Shown here: in pieces, positions 59,279-64,000 of the stretch
Layout of the letters: the number at the start of each line of letters is the position of its first letter
Position numbering within the stretch: position 1 is the first letter of the stretch
Assembly: GCF_001499995.1 (NCBI RefSeq)
Contig: NZ_LQIU01000034.1
Span: 62,001 to 126,000 of the forward strand
Source of the DNA: Mycobacterium sp. IS-1496
Lineage (GTDB): Bacteria > Actinomycetota > Actinomycetes > Mycobacteriales > Mycobacteriaceae
Direction of reading: 5' to 3'
DNA: 64,000 nucleotides
The notes under the pieces: model-generated
Database searches by the model: none
Told to the model about the DNA's origin: nothing
The model's input: the letters and a program-made list of their open reading frames with translations, nothing else
Made by a program: the position numbers and the translations under genes

Positions 59279-60121
59279 TCAGAGGCGGCCGTGGCGGCTG
59301 CGCACGAAGCTGTAGGCGCCGAACGCGGCGATGCCGATCGCGGCGACGATGAGCAGGAACTTGCCGAACGGCGCCTGCCCGAGCGTCTTGACCGCGGCGT
59401 CGAGTCCGGAGGCCTTGGCGGGGTCGGCCTGCAGGGTCGCGACGATGACGAGGATGCCCGCACCGGCGAGGACGAGGCCCTTGGCCACGTAACCGGCGAC
59501 GCCGACCGCGGTGATACCCCGTCCGCCGGCGGCCCGCAGATCCTCGAGGAACTTCTTCGTCGCGCCCTTGTAGACGTGGTAGCCGCCGACGGCGATGACG
59601 CCCAGGCCGACGAGGATCAGCAGGGCCTTGCCCCATCCGTGCTGCATGAGCTGCGCGGACATCCCGGAATTCTGCTGGCCGCTGGACTGACCGCCACCGG
59701 TGGCGAACTGCATGGCGGGGAAGGCGATCGCGAAGTTGGCGATCGCCAGACCCACCGACTTGGCGCGCTTCCACGCGGGGCTGTCGCCCTGAGCTTGTCC
59801 GTACTGCTCGCCGGGCTTGGATCCGACCACCGCCTCCGCCAGGCGCCACAGGCCCAGCGCCAGGAGCCCGATCGTGGCGATCCACAGCACGACCTTGCCG
59901 CCGGTCTGGCCGGCCAGCGTCGCCAGCGCCCCGGACTGGTCGGCGCTGCCGCCGCTGCCGAGCGCGATCTGCAGGATGATGTAACCGACGAGCAGGTGGA
60001 GCACGCCGCTGGCCGCGAACCCGGCCCGGGCGGCGTATTCGAAGGCGTTGCTGTCGGTGGCCCTGCTCACGGCGCCGTGGGCGCTGCCTTGGGCGCTGCC
60101 GTAACCGGGTCTGGCACTCAT
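59279..60121 (-). CDS. DUF1206 membrane protein
   Basis: 280 residues from ATG 60121. Three similar units, each two TM helices with an AR.G..a.GvlhlvvG-type start: AARAGFAASGVLHLLVGYI (about 30), KRAKSVGLAIANFAIAFP (about 120) and ITAVGVAGYVAKGLVLAGAG (about 205). YKGATKKFLEDL is a DUF1206 hallmark. Function unknown. A longer frame to 60484 is non-coding. Confidence 0.88.
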   Translation of the reverse strand: MSARPGYGSAQGSAHGAVSRATDSNAFEYAARAGFAASGVLHLLVGYIILQIALGSGGSADQSGALATLAGQTGGKVVLWIATIGLLALGLWRLAEAVVGSKPGEQYGQAQGDSPAWKRAKSVGLAIANFAIAFPAMQFATGGGQSSGQQNSGMSAQLMQHGWGKALLILVGLGVIAVGGYHVYKGATKKFLEDLRAAGGRGITAVGVAGYVAKGLVLAGAGILVIVATLQADPAKASGLDAAVKTLGQAPFGKFLLIVAAIGIAAFGAYSFVRSRHGRL

Positions 60122-60389
60122 GCTCTCGAACCTCCTGCGTCGGTGCAGTCGCGTGGACGGACGGCTACGGGTCCCCCTTTTTGACGGACGTGAAACTCGG
60201 GGGGCGCCGACGTCCTGATCCCAGGCGTCACATCTGCACCTGATTGGAGCCGGTGTGTGTCGTACGAAATGTGATATCGCCGGTGATAGCGGCCCGCTCT
60301 CGGTCTTGTTCCTGTGGATGATTCGGCGCCTGGGGATAACCCGGTGTGGTGGTCGGGTCGGTGTCGGTGGTGCTGCGCAGGGTCGGGGC

Positions 60390-60758
60390 ATGACTTCGTG
60401 GACACGCGCGGCGATCGGCGCGCTCGGGGAAGATTTGGCGGTCGAGCACCTGTGCTCGCTCGGTATGCGTGTGCTGGAACGCAATTGGCGCTGCCGTTAC
60501 GGAGAGCTCGACGTGATCGCGGTGGACACGGCCGCGCGGGCGGTGGTTTTCGTGGAGGTCAAGACCCGCACGGGCGACGGCTTCGGCGGGCTGGCGCAGG
60601 CGGTGACGCCGCAGAAGGTGCGGCGCCTGCGCCGGCTGGCCGGGTTGTGGCTGGCCGCTCAGGACGAACACTGGGAGGCGGTGCGCATCGACGTCCTCGG
60701 GGTGCGCCTGGGCAGGCAGGCCACCCCGGAGATCACCCATCTGGCGGGGGTGGCGTGA
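60390..60758 (+). CDS. yraN: UPF0102/YraN family endonuclease-like protein
   Basis: 122 residues, Rv2898c counterpart. GEDLAVEHLCSLGMRVLERNWRCRYGELDVIAVD and VVFVEVKTRTGDGFGG show the restriction-endonuclease-like core (E..D..ExK). Function not settled. Its stop overlaps the comM start (ATGA-like), beginning the comM-dprA cluster. Confidence 0.92.
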   Translation: MTSWTRAAIGALGEDLAVEHLCSLGMRVLERNWRCRYGELDVIAVDTAARAVVFVEVKTRTGDGFGGLAQAVTPQKVRRLRRLAGLWLAAQDEHWEAVRIDVLGVRLGRQATPEITHLAGVA

Positions 60759-62269
60759 TGGCGCTGGGGCGGGCGTTCTCGGTGGCGGTGCTCGGTCTGG
60801 ACGGGGTGATCGTCGAGATCGAGGCCCACATCACCTCGGGACTGCCGGGGGTGCATCTGGTGGGGTTGCCCGATGCGGCGCTGCAGGAGTCGCGGGATCG
60901 GGTGCGGGCGGCGATCACCAACTGCGGTGCCGAATGGCCGATGTCGCGGCTGACGCTGGCGCTCTCGCCCGCCACGCTGCCGAAGATGGGCTCGGTCTAC
61001 GACTTGGCATTGGCCGCCGCGGTGATGTGCGCGCACGGCAAGAAGGAGTGGGAGCGGCTCGAAAAGACCCTGCTGCTGGGCGAATTGGCGCTCGACGGTC
61101 GGGTGCGGCCGGTCAAAGGGGTGCTGCCGGCGGTGCTGGCCGCCAAGCGGGAAGGCTGGCCGACCGTCGTCGTGCCGTGCGAGAACCTCGCCGAGGCGAG
61201 CCTGGTCGACGGTGTCGACGTCTTCGGTGTGCGCACGCTCGGACAGCTTCACCAGTGGCTGGCCGGTAAGGCCGACCTCGAACCGCGGATTCTCGCACCG
61301 CCGGCGGCGCCCGACGAGACGGCCGACCTCGCCGACGTCATCGGACAGACACATGCGCGCTTCGCGGTCGAGGTGGCCGCTGCGGGGGCGCACCACCTCA
61401 TGCTCACCGGACCGCCCGGCGTGGGCAAGACGATGCTCGCGCAACGCCTTCCGGGCCTGTTGCCGCCGCTGTCCGAGCAGGAGTCGCTCGAGGTGACGGC
61501 GATCCACTCGGTGGCGGGTCTGCTGACCGGCGCAGCACCGCTGATCTCCCGGCCGCCGTTCGTGGCGCCGCACCAGACGTCGACCGTGGCCGCGCTGGTC
61601 GGCGGCGGGACCGGAATCGCCCGTCCCGGCGCGGTCAGCCGTGCCCACCGGGGCGTGCTGTTCCTCGACGAGTGCGCCGAACTGCGCGTGAGCGCGCTGG
61701 AAGCGCTGCGAACTCCGTTGGAGGACGGGGAGATCCGCATCGCGCGCCGCGACGGCGTCGCCCGGTATCCGGCGCGTTTCCAGCTGGTGCTGGCGGCCAA
61801 TCCCTGCCCCTGCGCACGCACCGACCCGAAGGACTGCATCTGTTCGGGCGGAGTGAAACGTCGCTACCTCGGCAAGCTGTCGGGTCCGCTGCTCGACCGG
61901 GTCGATCTTCGGGTGGACATGCATCCCGTGAAGGCGGGCGCGTTCGCCCCCGAGGCGGGGGAGTCGACGGCTGTCGTGCGTGAACGCGTCGCGGCGGCCC
62001 GGGCGGCGGCGGAGCTGAGGTGGCGGCCGTACGGTATCCGCACCAACGCCGAAGTGAGCGGGCCTTTGCTGCGCAGGCGGTTCCGCCTGTCGGCCGAGGC
62101 GATGCAGCCGCTGAAGACCGCGCTCGAACGTGGCGTGCTCAGCATCCGTGGGGTCGACCGCTCGATGCGGGTCGCCTGGACGCTGGCGGATCTGGCCGGA
62201 AGGTCTTCACCGACCAAGGACGACGTCGGCGTCGCGCTGAGCTTCCGTCACGTGGAGGGTCTGCGATGA
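60758..62269 (+). CDS. comM: Magnesium chelatase-like AAA+ helicase ComM (YifB)
   Basis: 503 residues. N-terminal Lon-like domain: VIVEIEAHITSGLPGVHLVGLPDAALQESRDRVRAAI. AAA+ domain: Walker A GPPGVGKT, Walker B VLFLDECAE, sensor LVLAANPCPCA, and Cys-rich CPCARTDPKDCIC. ComM drives branch migration during DNA integration. Rv2897c counterpart; it overlaps yraN and dprA by 1-4 nt. Confidence 0.95.
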   Translation: MALGRAFSVAVLGLDGVIVEIEAHITSGLPGVHLVGLPDAALQESRDRVRAAITNCGAEWPMSRLTLALSPATLPKMGSVYDLALAAAVMCAHGKKEWERLEKTLLLGELALDGRVRPVKGVLPAVLAAKREGWPTVVVPCENLAEASLVDGVDVFGVRTLGQLHQWLAGKADLEPRILAPPAAPDETADLADVIGQTHARFAVEVAAAGAHHLMLTGPPGVGKTMLAQRLPGLLPPLSEQESLEVTAIHSVAGLLTGAAPLISRPPFVAPHQTSTVAALVGGGTGIARPGAVSRAHRGVLFLDECAELRVSALEALRTPLEDGEIRIARRDGVARYPARFQLVLAANPCPCARTDPKDCICSGGVKRRYLGKLSGPLLDRVDLRVDMHPVKAGAFAPEAGESTAVVRERVAAARAAAELRWRPYGIRTNAEVSGPLLRRRFRLSAEAMQPLKTALERGVLSIRGVDRSMRVAWTLADLAGRSSPTKDDVGVALSFRHVEGLR

Positions 62270-63396
62270 GCACCGATGTCGAGCGGGCGTGGGCATATCT
62301 GTCGCGGGTCGCCGAACCGCCGTGTCCGGAGCTCACGAACCTGGTGACGAAATACGGGCCGGTCGAGGCGGCCGCGAAGGTGCGCCGCGCAGATGTCGCG
62401 GAGCCGCTGAAACGGAAGACCGACGCCCGTCGCGAACTCGACTGTGCGCAGGACGATCTCGACGTGTTGGCGCGCATGGGTGGGCGGCTGGTCACCGCGT
62501 TCGATGACGAGTGGCCGCTGCTGAACTTCATGAAATTCGACGGCATCGACCGCAGCAACCGCTCGCAGGGGCATGCGCCGCTGGTGCTGTGGGCGGTCGG
62601 CCCCGCCGGTATGGACGAGGTTGCCGACCGGGCAGCGGCGATCGTCGGGACGCGTGCGGCCACCGCCTACGGCGAACACGTGGCGGCGGACCTGGCTGCG
62701 GGGCTGGCGATGCGCGGTGTGGCGGTGGTGTCGGGCGGCGCGTTCGGCATCGACGGCGCCGCACACCGGGCGACGCTGGCCGCCGACGGGGTGACCGTCG
62801 CCGTGGTCGCGGGCGGCGTGGACGTGCCGTACCCGGCGGGCCACGCCGCGCTGTTGAGCAGGATCCGCACCCACGGGCTGGTGCTCAGCGAATACCCACC
62901 GGGCAGCAGGCCGACCCGCAGCCGGTTCCTGACCCGCAACCGACTCGTCGCGGCGTTGTCAGGTGCCACCGTGGTGGTGGAGGCCGGTGCGAGAAGCGGT
63001 GCGGCCAACACCGCGGCGTGGGCCCGGGCGCTCGGTCGCCACGTGTGCGCCGTGCCGGGACCGGTCACCTCGGGTGCGTCGGTGGGGTGTCACCGGTTGC
63101 TCCGCGACGGCGAGGCCAATCTGGTCACCAGGCCCGAGGAGGTCATCGAGCTGGTGGGGCGGATGGGGGAGCTTCCGCCGGTCGAGGTGGGTCCGGAGTC
63201 GCCGCTCGACGCGTGCACCGACACCGAGCGACGGGTCTACGACGCCTTGCCCGGGCGGGGTGCGCGCAGCGCGGACGAGGTGGCGGTCGCCGCGGGCATC
63301 CCCGCCCACCAGGTGGTGGGGCCACTCGCCATGCTGGAGGTGGCAGGCTTGGTGGTCCATGAGGGCGGGCGCTGGAAGATCGCCAGGAGGCGGTAG
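62266..63396 (+). CDS. dprA: DNA-processing protein DprA
   Basis: 376 residues. Rossmann core: AAIVGTRAATAYGEHVAADLAAGLAMRGVAVVSGGAFGIDGAAHRATL and NRLVAALSGATVVVEAGARSGAANTAAWARALGR, ending with a winged-helix-like tail (DEVAVAAGIPAHQVVGPLAMLEV). It loads RecA on incoming single-stranded DNA in naturally competent bacteria; its job in mycobacteria is unclear. Overlaps comM (ATGA). Rv2896c counterpart. Confidence 0.95.
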   Translation: MSTDVERAWAYLSRVAEPPCPELTNLVTKYGPVEAAAKVRRADVAEPLKRKTDARRELDCAQDDLDVLARMGGRLVTAFDDEWPLLNFMKFDGIDRSNRSQGHAPLVLWAVGPAGMDEVADRAAAIVGTRAATAYGEHVAADLAAGLAMRGVAVVSGGAFGIDGAAHRATLAADGVTVAVVAGGVDVPYPAGHAALLSRIRTHGLVLSEYPPGSRPTRSRFLTRNRLVAALSGATVVVEAGARSGAANTAAWARALGRHVCAVPGPVTSGASVGCHRLLRDGEANLVTRPEEVIELVGRMGELPPVEVGPESPLDACTDTERRVYDALPGRGARSADEVAVAAGIPAHQVVGPLAMLEVAGLVVHEGGRWKIARRR

Positions 63397-63457
63397 GTCA
63401 CCGCGCGGGCGGGCCCGCTCGTATCGTCGGGGGACAGTCGAGAGTTGGGAGGCAGTT

Positions 63458-64000
63458 GTGGCGGGACGACCGGTGCACAGGTTCGAAGTGGTGCGCACGG
63501 AGCAGCTGGGACCACACATGATCCGGGTGGTGCTCGGTGGCAACGGAACGAAGTCCGGCTTCGACACCTTCACGCCCAACGAGTTCGCCGATGCCTACGT
63601 CAAGCTCGTGATCGTCCCGGACAGCGTCGACGTGGCCGGGCTCCAGATGCCGCTGACCCTGGACAGCTTCAAGGAACTGCCACCGGAGAAGCAGCCGGTG
63701 GTGCGGACCTACACCGTGCGCAAGGCCGACCCGGAGCGCGGCGAGGTCACCATCGACTTCGTCGTCCACGGGGAGCACGGGGTCGCCGGTCCGTGGGCCG
63801 CGTCGGCGCAGCCGGGCCAACCGGCCTACCTCGCTGGCCCGAGCGGCGCCTACAGCCCCGATCCAGCGGCCGACTGGCATCTGCTCGCCGGCGACGAGGC
63901 CGCCCTGCCCGCCATCGGCGCCGTGCTCGAAGCGCTGCCCTCCGATGCCGTCGGCCACGTGTTCGTCGAGGTCGCGGGTCCCGGTGACGAGATTCCGCTG
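63458..64000 (+). CDS. viuB: Siderophore-interacting protein (ViuB-like), cut by window edge
   Basis: GTG 63458 with GGGAGG about 6 nt upstream opens a frame of 181 codons that is still open at the last base. HRFEVVRTEQLGPHMIRVVLGG, VVRTYTVRKADPERGEVTIDFVVHG (the FAD-binding RxYTxR motif) and HLLAGDEAALPAIGAVLEAL match siderophore-interacting FAD proteins; Rv2895c (viuB) lies at this place. It reduces ferric siderophores in the cytosol to release iron. The NADPH-binding C-terminus is outside the window. Confidence 0.93.
   Translation, partial: MAGRPVHRFEVVRTEQLGPHMIRVVLGGNGTKSGFDTFTPNEFADAYVKLVIVPDSVDVAGLQMPLTLDSFKELPPEKQPVVRTYTVRKADPERGEVTIDFVVHGEHGVAGPWAASAQPGQPAYLAGPSGAYSPDPAADWHLLAGDEAALPAIGAVLEALPSDAVGHVFVEVAGPGDEIPL

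Noticed and set aside
1..64000. rRNA, tRNA, intact insertion sequences or integrase
   Set aside because: None could be recognised on either strand; the island has no visible attachment site or transposase.

Overview
The window reads as part of a chromosome from a fast-growing mycobacterium (Mycolicibacterium-type). Evidence is the high G+C, frequent GTG/TTG starts, and a gene order matching the known mycobacterial block around pca, coaD, sepIVA, rnc, smc, ftsY, amt-glnB-glnD, ffh, rpsP-rimM-trmD, rplS-lepB-rnhB, the yraN/comM/dprA genes and viuB (M. tuberculosis Rv2971 down to about Rv2895c; M. smegmatis around MSMEG_2407-2416). Marker genes are SepIVA, a mycobacterial-type haemophore, an LppW-like lipoprotein and an Rv2915c-like amidohydrolase.

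Positions 1 to about 10,560 are a variable, visibly less G+C-rich accessory region packed with conflict-system genes. At the left edge is the C-terminal end of a SLOG-type nucleotide-sensor protein, converging on an MTH538/ThsB-type TIR protein. Divergent from the TIR gene is a translationally coupled pair: a HIT-family nucleotide hydrolase/transferase and a small membrane protein. A zone of broken genes follows, including an NlpC/P60 (C40) peptidase pseudogene with frameshifts. Then comes a tight four-gene minus-strand operon (9.65 kb down to 4.11 kb): TIR-domain effector, MoxR-like AAA+ ATPase, vWA-like protein with a degenerate metal site, and a large protein with about four S1/OB-like repeats. 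I interpret this as a MoxR/vWA-type NTP-dependent conflict system with a TIR effector. It is the most interesting object in the window.

From 10.5 kb to 28.6 kb the conserved backbone starts: two tandem aldo-keto reductases, a LipN-like esterase, a DsbA-like/VKOR disulfide pair, pyruvate carboxylase, rsmD (apparently with a CTG start), coaD, a haemerythrin-like protein, sepIVA, DUF177, rnc, mutM, OsmC, acyP, smc and a type 2 IPP isomerase. Two copies of a 64-bp interspersed repeat lie before osmC-acyP and after smc. From 28.6 to 46 kb are the SRP/nitrogen genes (ftsY, amt with two GlnR-type sites, glnB, glnD, ffh), an amidohydrolase, two tandem D,D-carboxypeptidase-like proteins, and the ribosome-related genes rpsP, khpA, rimM, trmD and rplS. 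lepB, rnhB and DUF2469 complete this part. rpsP and rplS share the same promoter signature.

From 46 to 60 kb lies a block I do not expect at this place in M. tuberculosis: a serine hydrolase, a NagD-like HAD phosphatase, a fused alpha-beta E1 2-oxoacid dehydrogenase, a CaiB-type CoA transferase, an acyl-CoA thioesterase, and a four-gene iron-type ABC operon (binding protein, permease, ATPase) that runs into an adenylation-carrier-membrane acyltransferase fusion. A haemophore and a DUF1206 membrane protein follow. The backbone resumes with yraN, comM, dprA and a siderophore-interacting protein cut by the right edge. No rRNA, tRNA, CRISPR array or intact insertion sequence was seen.
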